The position numbers and the translations under genes are program-made. 41,866 nt of DNA from CAZOWM01 sp964583615 (GTDB lineage: Bacteria > Spirochaetota > B62-G9 > DRHN01). The stretch lies in the NCBI GenBank assembly GCA_964583615.1, contig CAZOWM010000029.1, forward strand, positions 1 to 41,866, given 5' to 3'. The notes under the pieces are model-generated. The model did no database searches. It had not been told where the DNA came from and saw only the letters and a program-made list of their open reading frames with translations. This document shows positions 32,785 to 41,780 of this stretch, piece after piece (within the stretch, counting starts at the first letter, position 1; each line of letters starts with the position of its first letter).

Positions 32785-34236
32785 TTAGAGTTTTTCCTGT
32801 ATCTTTATATCGAACTGAAATGTCACTGCAAATCCTTCGGTGCTCCCCGTTGTACCTGTGTTCGCCACTTTCACCTCGGATATGTAGTCCGAGACCGAAA
32901 GGGACTCCTTCATCCTGTCAATGTCTGCGAATGTTTTTGCCTTCCCGGAAAATCTGATCCTGTCTCTTTCAATGATCAAATCCGTATATTCGATCATCAC
33001 GTCTTCCGGGAGATACATTGACACCTCCTTCAGGAGCTGCACGCTGCTGAACCTTCTGTCGATACTCTCCTCGATCACATCGAGCCTGCGCCCAATGCCC
33101 TCGAGGTTTTTCTCAGCATCTATTTCACTTATCTGCGAGCTTCCAAAAGCAGTGCTGCTCAGCTCTTCAACGCTGTTTTGCAGCTCCAGTACCCTGTTCT
33201 TCTTGAACCGTATATCGATGAACAGGTTGGACAGAGAGACGGCTAACAGCGCGATGAGAAGAATCGACAAGGCAACAAAATCCTTCAGGCGAACCTGCCC
33301 TCTCAGCCTTGGTTTGAATTCATCTTTCAGGAGGTTCACCCGCCGGTGCTGCGGCTGGTTCAAAACACCGAGCCCTCCGAAAAGCGCAATCAACTCCGAA
33401 TGGTCGTACGGTACGCTTTTTTCCACACTATCGGAAAAGTTTCGCACCGGAAACATCCGTGTGGATATTTCCAGCTGTTCAAACACATTCGCATTCAGAC
33501 CTCTGAACTCTTCCTGAGCCGAAGAACGGGTATTCATATAGAGCTGCGGAGAATCGGCGAGCTTGAGCATTGTTATAAGCTGAGAAGTCAGCCCGGCCGT
33601 GAACTGTTCATTACTGTTTCGGTGTATATAGACAGTATTCTTGATCCTGTGATCCCTGACATACTGGATGAACGAGGATTTTTCCCGGACATCGACAAAG
33701 ATAAAACTCGACGCGTCGAGCACTGCAGTTGCGCAGAAATAGGCCGTGACATCAAACGGAATGAGCGCCTTGAGGTTGTCTCGAAAGCGGCCGAAGCTCG
33801 CCAGAATACCCTCTATGGCTGACTTTTCCATGGTATATGAAAACACTTCGTACCTCTGAGCGGAACTCTCGGGGGGCTCTTTCCAGAGCGGAATAAAATC
33901 GGTGATGTATTCTGTTTCCGCTGAAGGCAGATAATCGTGCACTTCAAACTTGATTACGCCTTCGATCTTCTGCCGGTCATGAAAGGGGAACCCGAGGATA
34001 TTTCGATAGTAGAGTGACGGCTGTACAATGTAGTACACACTTTCCTTCGTTACTTCTCTTTGTGCAAGTACATCTTCGATTGATTTACCCGTGTGTGAAG
34101 AATATTCGAATCCCGCCCTCAGGGGAAGCCTTTCGTCTGTGTAGAGAACGTTGATACGCGTTTCCAGGGGTTCGATAAAAACACCCTTTCTTCCGAATCC
34201 CACGCCGATGCTAAAGAGATCTGTTATAGTAGACAA
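32785..34236 (-). CDS. gspL: Type II secretion protein GspL
   Basis: This 483-residue protein has a cytoplasmic actin-like (PilM-like) domain in residues 1-300. The linker NLLKDEFKP (301-309) is typical of PilN/GspL. A transmembrane helix spans about 320-340 and a periplasmic coiled coil plus ferredoxin-like domain follow. GspL connects the secretion ATPase GspE to the inner-membrane platform. Its start codon lies inside the end of gspK (26-base overlap). Confidence 0.85.
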   Translation of the reverse strand: MSTITDLFSIGVGFGRKGVFIEPLETRINVLYTDERLPLRAGFEYSSHTGKSIEDVLAQREVTKESVYYIVQPSLYYRNILGFPFHDRQKIEGVIKFEVHDYLPSAETEYITDFIPLWKEPPESSAQRYEVFSYTMEKSAIEGILASFGRFRDNLKALIPFDVTAYFCATAVLDASSFIFVDVREKSSFIQYVRDHRIKNTVYIHRNSNEQFTAGLTSQLITMLKLADSPQLYMNTRSSAQEEFRGLNANVFEQLEISTRMFPVRNFSDSVEKSVPYDHSELIALFGGLGVLNQPQHRRVNLLKDEFKPRLRGQVRLKDFVALSILLIALLAVSLSNLFIDIRFKKNRVLELQNSVEELSSTAFGSSQISEIDAEKNLEGIGRRLDVIEESIDRRFSSVQLLKEVSMYLPEDVMIEYTDLIIERDRIRFSGKAKTFADIDRMKESLSVSDYISEVKVANTGTTGSTEGFAVTFQFDIKIQEKL

Positions 34237-35188
34237 CTGTAAATCCCCCGCTCCGCCTCCTGACCACTGCGGTTATATTCTGGATAAACCCGCCCGCGCT
34301 CCCGGATGCCCGTATTCTGAACACATCGCTGGATACGGTAATGAGTGAACTGATTTCATCATATAGAGTATCGGTCACCGACTCGACTTTTTTCAGATCT
34401 TCGATCTGCACAAAGGCTCCCTCGTTTCTTTTTTCGATGATCTCTTGTGTGATGTAAGTGTCCATATCTTCTGACAGGCAGAGGAGCACGGGTTCGGGAG
34501 CGGTATTTATATTTATTTTCCCGTCTCCGTACACAGTCACATACCTGTTCAGCGACTGGTACTCCTCATTTCCCAACGGACTTCGTGCAGCGGGAGGCAG
34601 GAAAAAAAGCTCCCGGTCCATTCCCCGCACCAGAAGAGCCTCGCCTGTGGTACGCATCTGAGCGTTTCTCGGGGCCATCTGCGGTGTGAGATAGTTATAA
34701 TATGAAACTTCAGCTCCACCGGCAAGTTCGATGTCATCGGTATCCTGCCAGTCGACGAGGCTGTCCACCACGGAAGCGTCGATGGAAAGTACATCAAAAA
34801 TACGTGAGAGCATGACACTTCGCCGTTCATTCTTCTCGCCGTATGAAGTAACCAGAGTCGTCAGGTTGAATCGGGCCTGTTCATCCTCGACCACAAGCGA
34901 GATACTCCCATCCCCGAAGGGCACTGCAGGAAGAAGCCCATACCAGAAATCTCCTGAACCGTCGTATTCATTTGTGTCGTTTTTCAGAAGAGAAAGCGCG
35001 ACCTGGTATCCTCCGTACGCATAATAGAGGGCTTTTTTTGCAGCCGCATCATTGATCGCCATTCTCAAGTTTATTCCGCTTCTCTGTGAAAATTCGAGTG
35101 CAACAAGCGAGAGAATCGCTAGAAGAACGAGGACGGATATGAGCGCAAATGCACGCACCGTTTTTCTAGGTCTCTGAAATGAAAACAT
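34211..35188 (-). CDS. gspK: Type II secretion minor pseudopilin GspK
   Basis: This 325-residue minor pseudopilin is the large one that caps the pseudopilus tip with GspI and GspJ. A short basic leader ends RKTVRA, then FALISVLVLLAILSLVALEF. As usual for GspK, the glutamate at +5 is absent. Family marks are VVDSLVDWQDTDD and GKININTAPEPVLL, followed by a helix-hairpin-helix-like segment. The residue before the cleavage site is alanine, not the usual glycine. It overlaps gspJ by 23 bases and gspL by 26. Confidence 0.9.
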   Translation of the reverse strand: MFSFQRPRKTVRAFALISVLVLLAILSLVALEFSQRSGINLRMAINDAAAKKALYYAYGGYQVALSLLKNDTNEYDGSGDFWYGLLPAVPFGDGSISLVVEDEQARFNLTTLVTSYGEKNERRSVMLSRIFDVLSIDASVVDSLVDWQDTDDIELAGGAEVSYYNYLTPQMAPRNAQMRTTGEALLVRGMDRELFFLPPAARSPLGNEEYQSLNRYVTVYGDGKININTAPEPVLLCLSEDMDTYITQEIIEKRNEGAFVQIEDLKKVESVTDTLYDEISSLITVSSDVFRIRASGSAGGFIQNITAVVRRRSGGFTVVYYNRSL

Positions 35189-35786
35189 TGAATATTTCTC
35201 TGTACACTTTGTTATTCAGGGAAAAAACGAGCTCGATTTTTTCGGGAAGATGGTTCATCTTCTGCGCGTCCCACTGATCGTACCATTTCCCCGCCCTGTA
35301 GAATCTGAGCTGAAAAGAATAAAAGTCGTCACGAATCAGAATCTCCAAGGCTTTGCTGTTCGTTTCATCTGCAAGAGGAAAATAATTCACTTTTTTCGTG
35401 AGCACCAGAAACTGCTCCATTTCCTCGTTTTTCTTTACTTCATATTCAACTTTTATTATTTCCTCTCTTTTCCCAACCTCAAACACACTCTGCGGGGAAA
35501 TGGTCGTAAACACGAGGCTGTTGACCTTTTTCCCCTCAACTTCTGTTCTTTTCGACTCAAATACAAGCTGTTTTGCTCCTCTTTCCCAGACTGCGCCGGA
35601 AATCTCCACGTCAAGCCTGTTTGCGAACCAGCGAACCGCCCGAATCAATTCCTCGTTTCTTCTGTTCGCCTCCGCCACCTTTCTCACGGTAATAAAAGAC
35701 GTGACCGAAAGAGTGGCTATCACTGAGATGATGGCGAGTGCGATCATGAGCTCGACAAGCGTAAACGCTGGTTGGTTTCTTTTCAT
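35166..35786 (-). CDS. gspJ: Type II secretion minor pseudopilin GspJ
   Basis: This 206-residue pseudopilin has a seven-residue leader MKRNQPA, then the N-methylated-type helix FTLVELMIALAIISVIATL with the conserved glutamate at +5. The frame is open to 35837, but the ATG at 35786 gives a normal leader, with GCAGGG directly upstream. The globular part is of GspJ size, and its place between gspI and gspK supports the assignment. Alanine again precedes the cleavage site. Confidence 0.85.
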   Translation of the reverse strand: MKRNQPAFTLVELMIALAIISVIATLSVTSFITVRKVAEANRRNEELIRAVRWFANRLDVEISGAVWERGAKQLVFESKRTEVEGKKVNSLVFTTISPQSVFEVGKREEIIKVEYEVKKNEEMEQFLVLTKKVNYFPLADETNSKALEILIRDDFYSFQLRFYRAGKWYDQWDAQKMNHLPEKIELVFSLNNKVYREIFNVFISET

Positions 35787-35820
35787 CCCTGCCGTATCCT
35801 CTGCAAACGATAAACACTTC

Positions 35821-36189
35821 TCAGTACCGAGAGACAATAGTCTCGAGTGCGTAGGTTTCCCCGTTGCCCCATTCCACTTCCACGGTCATAATCTTGAGAT
35901 CAGTAACAAACGGGAGATCGAGGGACTCAACGACCTTCTTCCACTTTATCCCCCTGAAATACTCCTCCTCGAAGGTTCCCTCGGTTGTCCCGGACTGGGG
36001 AAATCCCTCGTGCAGCACATCTTTTATCAGTGATTCAGCCGCCATGACCGCAACGGCCAGGTCCGATACCTGTTTCGCAGATCTCAGGTTGACCACATTT
36101 CCCCTGAATATTGCAAGAAGCGCAACTGTGAGAATCGTGAGCGTGATGAGCACTTCGACGAGAGTGAATGCTTTGTACCTCTTCCCCAC
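35821..36189 (-). CDS. gspI: Type II secretion minor pseudopilin GspI
   Basis: This short pseudopilin (122 residues from the start chosen) has a leader VGKRYKA, then FTLVEVLITLTILTVALLAIF. Its size and the downstream gspJ-gspK order fit GspI, which nucleates the tip complex. I prefer the GTG at 36189, with AGAGGG five bases upstream, because it gives a seven-residue leader like that of GspJ. A GTG at 36219 would lengthen it by ten residues. Alanine replaces the usual glycine before the cleavage site. The genes gspC, D, E, F, G and H are not in this window, so the system is split. Confidence 0.8.
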   Translation of the reverse strand: MGKRYKAFTLVEVLITLTILTVALLAIFRGNVVNLRSAKQVSDLAVAVMAAESLIKDVLHEGFPQSGTTEGTFEEEYFRGIKWKKVVESLDLPFVTDLKIMTVEVEWGNGETYALETIVSRY

Positions 36190-36260
36190 GCGCGCCCTCT
36201 TCCCGGAATATCCCGGCACTACGGACAGTTTTTTCCCTTTACTTTATCAATATAATACTT

Positions 36261-36290
36261 ATTATATCCATTACCGAATAACAATACCAA
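36261..36290 (-). promoter_or_regulatory. Promoter for the gspIJKLM operon
   Basis: On the minus strand TTGGTA (36285-36290), an 18-base spacer and a perfect TATAAT (36261-36266). The divergent pheA-aroF gene probably uses a TATAAT at 36251-36256 on the plus strand, but I see no good -35 box for it. An inverted repeat AACAAT/ATTGTT (36280-36298) overlaps the gsp -35 and lies just before the pheA-aroF start. Confidence 0.55.
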
Positions 36291-36306
36291 TTATTGTTCC
36301 CCGGGA

Positions 36307-38019
36307 ATGGCAGTGGGATTCCTTCCAAAAATTGCAATACAGGGAGAAGAAGGGAGCTTCAGCGAGGAAGCGGCAATACAGTACTGGGGGGAAGCGTTCG
36401 AGTCCCTTCCAAAAAACACCTCAGATGAGGTCATCGCTGCAGTGGAAAATGGCGATGCTGATGTCGGTCTGCTTCCCATTGAAAACTCGCTCATCGGAAG
36501 TATTTCCACGACCTATGACCTCCTGCTCGAATCAAGCCTTTCGATCACCGGTGAAATCATCACTCCTATCTCACACTATCTTCTCGCAATCAAAAAGGTC
36601 CCTCCTGAAAAGATCAGAAAGATCTACTCACACCCTGCAGCCCTTTCACAATGTTCGAGCTTTCTTCTGGGCCTAAAACACTGTGAGATCATTCCAAACT
36701 ACGACACAGCGGGAAGTGCCTTGAAAGTCTCAAAAGAAAAAAATCCCGAAGTCGCGGCGATCGCGGGAAAACACGCTGCAAAAATCTACAATCTCGAAAT
36801 TCTCGCAGAAAAACTCGAGGATTACCCGAACAATCAGACGCGGTTCATCATCATCACGAAAACAACGGCGAGTGAATATTTTAAAAACGCGAAGACTTCC
36901 ATCATATTTACAACGCTTCACCAGCCGGGATCCCTCTATAGAGTACTGAAAGTGTTCAATGACTACGGGGTCAACCTCACAAAGCTCGAATCACGGCCGC
37001 ACAAAACAGAGCCGTGGCGGTATTACTTCTATCTGGATTTTGAAGGACACGTGGAAGACAGAATGGTGAAGGAGATGATGGAAGAACTCAGGGACCAGAC
37101 AAACTACATGAAAATTCTCGGAAGTTACCCCGTGTGGACGGGCACCAAGAGAGTCGAGACTCTGAGTATTTCTGAAAAAGGTGCAGAAGACCGGTCACAC
37201 CTGCCCCTCTACAGCAGACGAAGAAAGAATCTGCAAACAACGATCGTATTGAAAGGGCAGGGAATGGACGAAGTCACCATAGGAGAAAAATCCTTCACCA
37301 TAATTGCGGGGCCCTGTTCCGTCGAGGGGAGAAAACAGCTCTTCAAGACCGCGAACCTTATCAAAGAATCAGGAGTACAAATCCTGCGGGGCGGTGCATT
37401 CAAACCGCGGACTTCACCGTACAGCTTTCAGGGGCTTGGCATCGAAGGGCTGAAATTGTTGAAAGAAACGAAGGAGGCGTACGGACTCTACCTCATTTCA
37501 GAAGTCGTTTCGCCCACCGATGTGGAGCTCGTGAGTTCCTATGTCGATATCCTTCAGGTGGGCGCACGGAACATGCAGAACTTTACACTGCTCAAGGAGA
37601 TCGGAAACGCCGAGAAACCGGTTCTTCTGAAAAGAGGATTGTCTGCAACGATCAGCGAGTTACTCTTTTCCGCGGAATATATCCTTTCACAAGGAAACGA
37701 TCAAATCATCCTCTGTGAGCGCGGCATCCGGACATTCGAAACAACTACCCGAAACACACTCGACCTTTCGGCCGTTCCCATACTCAAAGAGGAAACCCAT
37801 CTTCCTGTGTTTGTCGATCCGAGTCATGGTACGGGAAACAGAAAGCTCGTTCTTCCGATGAGCAAGGCGGCGCTCGTTGCAGGGGCAGACGGTATTATCG
37901 TGGAAGTTCATTTTCAGCCTGATGCGGCAATGAGTGACGGATCTCAGTCTCTGGATCCCGAGATGTACAGAACGTTCATTAGGGAAATTGCAGAGCTCAA
38001 AGCCAAGCTCGGAGTCTAA
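36307..38019 (+). CDS. Bifunctional prephenate dehydratase / DAHP synthase
   Basis: This 570-residue fusion starts with prephenate dehydratase (about 8-185), with IQGEEGSFSE, LLPIENSLIGS and the catalytic TRF at 178-180. An ACT domain follows (about 197-275) and keeps the phenylalanine-binding ESRP at 228-231, with GSLY in place of GALV. After a basic linker (about 280-318) comes a type I-beta DAHP synthase: GPCSVE (335-340), KPRTSPYSFQGLG, QVGARNMQNF, CERGIRTFE and DPSHGTG. The first enzyme of the shikimate pathway is thus joined to the phenylalanine-branch enzyme. The ACT domain lies between them and could let phenylalanine control both. No chorismate mutase part is seen. The Shine-Dalgarno match (GGGA) is weak. 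Confidence 0.93.
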   Translation: MAVGFLPKIAIQGEEGSFSEEAAIQYWGEAFESLPKNTSDEVIAAVENGDADVGLLPIENSLIGSISTTYDLLLESSLSITGEIITPISHYLLAIKKVPPEKIRKIYSHPAALSQCSSFLLGLKHCEIIPNYDTAGSALKVSKEKNPEVAAIAGKHAAKIYNLEILAEKLEDYPNNQTRFIIITKTTASEYFKNAKTSIIFTTLHQPGSLYRVLKVFNDYGVNLTKLESRPHKTEPWRYYFYLDFEGHVEDRMVKEMMEELRDQTNYMKILGSYPVWTGTKRVETLSISEKGAEDRSHLPLYSRRRKNLQTTIVLKGQGMDEVTIGEKSFTIIAGPCSVEGRKQLFKTANLIKESGVQILRGGAFKPRTSPYSFQGLGIEGLKLLKETKEAYGLYLISEVVSPTDVELVSSYVDILQVGARNMQNFTLLKEIGNAEKPVLLKRGLSATISELLFSAEYILSQGNDQIILCERGIRTFETTTRNTLDLSAVPILKEETHLPVFVDPSHGTGNRKLVLPMSKAALVAGADGIIVEVHFQPDAAMSDGSQSLDPEMYRTFIREIAELKAKLGV

Positions 38020-38038
38020 AGGCCAATCGACAAAATCT

Positions 38039-39064
38039 TCACTCTGTCTTCACGGTCTCACCTTCTGAAACATTCAGGGGCTGCTGATTCCTTTCATTTT
38101 TTCCATAGATGAGACATGCGGATCCGATTCTTGACTCCCTGGGGATCGCCGTGCCTTCACCGACAACGGTAAGCCCGTTTTTCAATATATCCGGGAAGGT
38201 ATCATTTTTTACCAGAGTTTTTTCCCCCACAACACTCCCTCGTTTAATGATCGCTCCTTCTCCACCGAGAACCAGAGCGTTTTCAATCGTTACCCCATCC
38301 TCGACAACGCTTGAGGGAAGTATAACTGAGCTGTTCACACGCACATTTCTGCCGATTGTGACGCCGTTGAAAATGACAGAATCTTCGATTATCCCGTTGA
38401 CCTTTGCCCCGTTACCCAGGACGCTGTTTTTCACCACTGCGTCTTCTCCGACCACTATTTGAGAGGTGGAAACAGGCCGCATTGATCCGTACATCTCGAG
38501 AAATCCGCTTTGCTGAAGATGAACACCTGTTTTGAGATTTTCACGATAATATTCAAGGGCATTTCGAATGAGAAATGAAAACCCCTCTACATCGACGATC
38601 GATTCGAAGCTGGAAAAAAGCACAACTTCGAACAGATGGTGAATTGCACTGTTTCGCAGTACGGGCCTCGCCAGTCCCTCCACAATACTGATGAGATCAG
38701 TTTTTTTCATGCAGTAGTACTCGGAAGGGACTTTCCCGACCTGTATCTTCTTGATGCTCTTCGGATTTCTCATCCGGGAAAAAAGTGCAGGCCAATCGAG
38801 CACGACGATATTTCCCGTCCTCCCGAGAACGATATTTTCCTTACTGTTTTTGCTCTTCAGCATGGCGAGAAATGCCTCCAGCGACTCATCGTCTTCTAGA
38901 GTCGTATAGGCATTGGGAACTTCACCGATATTGGATACATGCAGGATATCGCTGACACTAAAATCGGCCCATATCGGAAGCTCTGTCAGGACAAAATCTC
39001 TTCTGTATCCAGGAAAACTCCCCTGTACCTTTTCATCGATAATTATTATTTGAAAATTTGTCAT
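38039..39064 (-). CDS. GlgD/GlgC-like left-handed beta-helix protein without nucleotidyltransferase signature
   Basis: The C-terminal part of this 341-residue protein (about 190-320) is a hexapeptide-repeat beta-helix: SVLGNGAKVNG, SVIFNGVTIGRNV, SVILPSSVVEDGV and ALVLGGEGAIIKRG. That is the pattern of the C-terminal domain of ADP-glucose pyrophosphorylase and GlgD. The N-terminal part (1-185) has the length and some of the flow of a shortened sugar-nucleotidyltransferase domain. It lacks the GGxGxRL motif and the catalytic aspartates, so it is probably not an active enzyme. It might be a regulatory or scaffolding paralogue. It converges on pheA-aroF and diverges from the LysM gene. The function is unknown. 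Confidence 0.7.
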   Translation of the reverse strand: MTNFQIIIIDEKVQGSFPGYRRDFVLTELPIWADFSVSDILHVSNIGEVPNAYTTLEDDESLEAFLAMLKSKNSKENIVLGRTGNIVVLDWPALFSRMRNPKSIKKIQVGKVPSEYYCMKKTDLISIVEGLARPVLRNSAIHHLFEVVLFSSFESIVDVEGFSFLIRNALEYYRENLKTGVHLQQSGFLEMYGSMRPVSTSQIVVGEDAVVKNSVLGNGAKVNGIIEDSVIFNGVTIGRNVRVNSSVILPSSVVEDGVTIENALVLGGEGAIIKRGSVVGEKTLVKNDTFPDILKNGLTVVGEGTAIPRESRIGSACLIYGKNERNQQPLNVSEGETVKTE

Positions 39065-39091
39065 CGTTGCAATTGGAGATGGAACATTTTA

Positions 39092-39121
39092 TTGAAAAAA
39101 GAGCACAAATACATATATAAT
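39092..39121 (+). promoter_or_regulatory. Promoter for the LysM protein gene
   Basis: TTGAAA (39092-39097), an 18-base spacer and a perfect TATAAT (39116-39121). The start would be near 39128, about 20 bases before the ATG, leaving just enough leader for the AAGGAG site. Confidence 0.65.
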
Positions 39122-39147
39122 ATATAGTGAGAATCCAAGGAGCCAAA

Positions 39148-41562
39148 ATGGAAATTGAAAATCTCACTCCCCAAAATCGCGTGTTTCACATAGATGATGA
39201 GTGCTATGTGATCTATCTCGGTTCAGGTCCTGAAGATTACAAACCATTTCTGAGGATCGGGAATTCAAACAAACTCACGAAAGAAATTATTTCCAACATT
39301 TACAGCATCGTCATCACCGATTCATATACAGGAAATCCGGTTCTGGAGCCCTCAAACATCAATGAAGAAGCGCTTACCGACATACAGTATGTGGGAGACA
39401 GACCGACGGTAGAGAGGTTTCTCAAATTTCTGAAGCATTTCGGCATAGATTCCGAGAAGATCGCCTATGCAAAGGACCTTCCTTCGGAAAATCATAACGC
39501 GATGTTTTATCTCTATGAGAACGGAAATGTCGCCCTTTATTATGACAAATTCCAGCTGTTCGATCTCTTTTCACGGGAAAAAAATGATGCTCATTTTGTA
39601 GAGAAGACAAAGAGGATAAAAGCCGAGCTTATAAAAAACCCACTCAGGTATACGGACTCCGAGTTCGACGGATACGGCTTTTTCGCCGTCAACGATTGTA
39701 GCGTTGTTTTTCATCAACAGCAGTTCGTATCCTTCGGAATTCCGAAAAACTACTTTGCTGCTCTGGTATCACGGGGCTTCGACCCGGACCTCATCACTGC
39801 CGTGGCAACCGATACGGTAACCGGGGATTTCATCGATCTCTGCAAACGAAAGAGGTTCAAAAAACAGAATCTGCAGTTCCTTTCACTGGAACCTGACCCT
39901 GTCCGTAATGCGCTCGGGTTGTTTCCCGCACACACACAGGGCGTACCGAAATTCAGTGTCGATTCCTGCAAAGTCGCTGCAAAAAAAACAGAAAACGGAT
40001 TCTCCATTAAAGGGAAAAAGGGCGGATATACGGTCTCATCCGGCGGCATTCCGTTTTCAATTTCAATCGGAAAAAGACCCCAAAAAATAAGCTCCCCTGT
40101 TCTCGTATTCGACACCCGAAAAATGCTCATGGTTCTCCCCTCAGGCGCAAAGGGCAGAGAGGTGAGAATCCTGAAAGGGATTCCCTACGTCATTCACACC
40201 GAAGCTCCGGAAACCACATCACTCCTCGAGCGATACTTCAATGATGTCTCGTCATCGCTTGAGGCGCTATTCACCGCTGAAGAAACATCTTTGGTAAAAC
40301 ATCTCACGCAGTCACTCAGCGACATCGAGTCAGGTGCCGATACAGAACAGACCTTCGACTACGTAAAAAAACAACTGAAAGCCCTCAGGGTAAAAGATAC
40401 GAGCCCGCTTCCCCTGCTCCTTCACAACATCGGCGAAATCTGTTCAATTCGCCTCCATTCTTCTCAGTCCGAAGGTGCAGCGCACAGGCCTTACACACAG
40501 CTTCTTGATCTTCTGAAAAAACATCTCAGCTTCCCCGCCGCTTTTTCAGGTCATTTTCCGTTCATCGGCGATTGCTACATATCCGAAAACGGAGCCCATG
40601 TGCTCTATCGAGGAGTAAAAAGAGGTCTCGGACAGAAAGATTTTGCACAAGTGGAGGGTGCAGCAGGAGCAATACAGGGCGTAACAAGGGACAATCTTGT
40701 GTTCTTTGAGCAGGAAACCGTCCGCCTGTCGGATTTTCTTGCGAAGCTTTCCACGGTTGCACGGCCGAAGCGAGCAAAGACCGCACAAAAAGAAGAGAAA
40801 AAAATCCCTGAAAAAGGCCGGGAAGAGAGGCTCTCAGAAACCACAGAAAGAGAGGAACTCGTTGTCGGAAAATCGCTCACCGCGCAGAAGAGAAGCACAC
40901 ATATACCGAAAATCCTTCTCATTATTGCAGCGATAATCGTAGTGCTGGGTATTGTCCTTTTTGCTCCCCCACTTTCTCTCGTTCAGAAAACCGCACAGAG
41001 GATGAGGGCGGAAAAACAGCTCCTTGCAGGCAAACAAGCACAGGAAGGAACACCCGAAGCTGTGGAAGCTGAAGTGGTGCAGGATAAAAAGACACCAGCA
41101 GCAGTTGCTGAAAAAAAGGATGACATCGCTCTGTCGGAAACAGAAAAAGAGGAGATCGAATCCTTTCTTTCCCTCGGATACATACAGATCACTATTCTAG
41201 ACGTTTTCAAGCTCACAAATAAAATCGCTGTGTCAAACGGCTATTTTGCTCTCAACAGCATCGACAAGCTCGGGAGGGACCCTGACTGGATATATCCGGG
41301 AAACACGTTCACCCTTCCGGACGGCAGCACCCACACCGTGATAAAAGGCGATACCATATGGCATATCGCAAGAAATTTCATCAAACAGTATCTTGACAGA
41401 GACTGGAAGCAATATACTGCCTTGCGGAACGAGATTAAAACAAAAGAGATAAGTGCGTCACGAAAACAGGAAATCATCGGTGAGTTCGAACGGCTCAAGG
41501 AACGCGCATACGCTGAGAATTTTATAAAAGAAATCGATAAAACCATTGAAGAATTGAGATAA
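39148..41562 (+). CDS. Large single-pass membrane protein with C-terminal LysM domain
   Basis: I do not recognise most of this 804-residue protein. Residues 1-540 form a soluble region without a signal peptide and with no motif I can name. A charged linker follows, then one transmembrane helix (about 587-606). A second charged Ala/Glu/Lys-rich linker leads to a LysM-like region (about 690-745: IYPGNTFTLPDG, THTVIKGDTIWHIARNF) and a final coiled coil. The topology suggests a large cytoplasmic part and a periplasmic LysM part that could touch peptidoglycan. I chose the ATG at 39148 because AAGGAG lies five bases upstream; a GTG at 39127 is in frame but falls at the predicted transcription start. 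It could link a cytoplasmic process to the cell wall. Confidence 0.8.
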   Translation: MEIENLTPQNRVFHIDDECYVIYLGSGPEDYKPFLRIGNSNKLTKEIISNIYSIVITDSYTGNPVLEPSNINEEALTDIQYVGDRPTVERFLKFLKHFGIDSEKIAYAKDLPSENHNAMFYLYENGNVALYYDKFQLFDLFSREKNDAHFVEKTKRIKAELIKNPLRYTDSEFDGYGFFAVNDCSVVFHQQQFVSFGIPKNYFAALVSRGFDPDLITAVATDTVTGDFIDLCKRKRFKKQNLQFLSLEPDPVRNALGLFPAHTQGVPKFSVDSCKVAAKKTENGFSIKGKKGGYTVSSGGIPFSISIGKRPQKISSPVLVFDTRKMLMVLPSGAKGREVRILKGIPYVIHTEAPETTSLLERYFNDVSSSLEALFTAEETSLVKHLTQSLSDIESGADTEQTFDYVKKQLKALRVKDTSPLPLLLHNIGEICSIRLHSSQSEGAAHRPYTQLLDLLKKHLSFPAAFSGHFPFIGDCYISENGAHVLYRGVKRGLGQKDFAQVEGAAGAIQGVTRDNLVFFEQETVRLSDFLAKLSTVARPKRAKTAQKEEKKIPEKGREERLSETTEREELVVGKSLTAQKRSTHIPKILLIIAAIIVVLGIVLFAPPLSLVQKTAQRMRAEKQLLAGKQAQEGTPEAVEAEVVQDKKTPAAVAEKKDDIALSETEKEEIESFLSLGYIQITILDVFKLTNKIAVSNGYFALNSIDKLGRDPDWIYPGNTFTLPDGSTHTVIKGDTIWHIARNFIKQYLDRDWKQYTALRNEIKTKEISASRKQEIIGEFERLKERAYAENFIKEIDKTIEELR

Positions 41563-41712
41563 AGGTGTATTTTTTACTTGTAAAATTGCACTTTGAAACA
41601 GTTAAGTTTTCTTTTGCGTGAATCGAAATATATAGATGAACACAAATATACATATCCATACACTGACCGGTGAATAAGTGCCTCGTGTCGGAAAAGTTTA
41701 CACAGAATTAAC

Positions 41713-41741
41713 TTTACAACAGATTTTAAATACTTTATCAT
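41713..41741 (+). promoter_or_regulatory. Promoter for the gene entering at the right edge
   Basis: TTTACA (41713-41718), a 17-base spacer and TATCAT (41736-41741). The start would be near 41748, giving a leader of about 77 bases. Confidence 0.55.
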
Positions 41742-41780
41742 TGAAAAAAATGTAATAAATTTTGAAATAATGAGTGCCGT

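Noticed and set aside
41572..41585. TTTTAC/GTAAAA palindrome after the LysM gene as a terminator
   Set aside because: The loop would be only two bases and the stem is AT-rich; no GC stem followed by T run.
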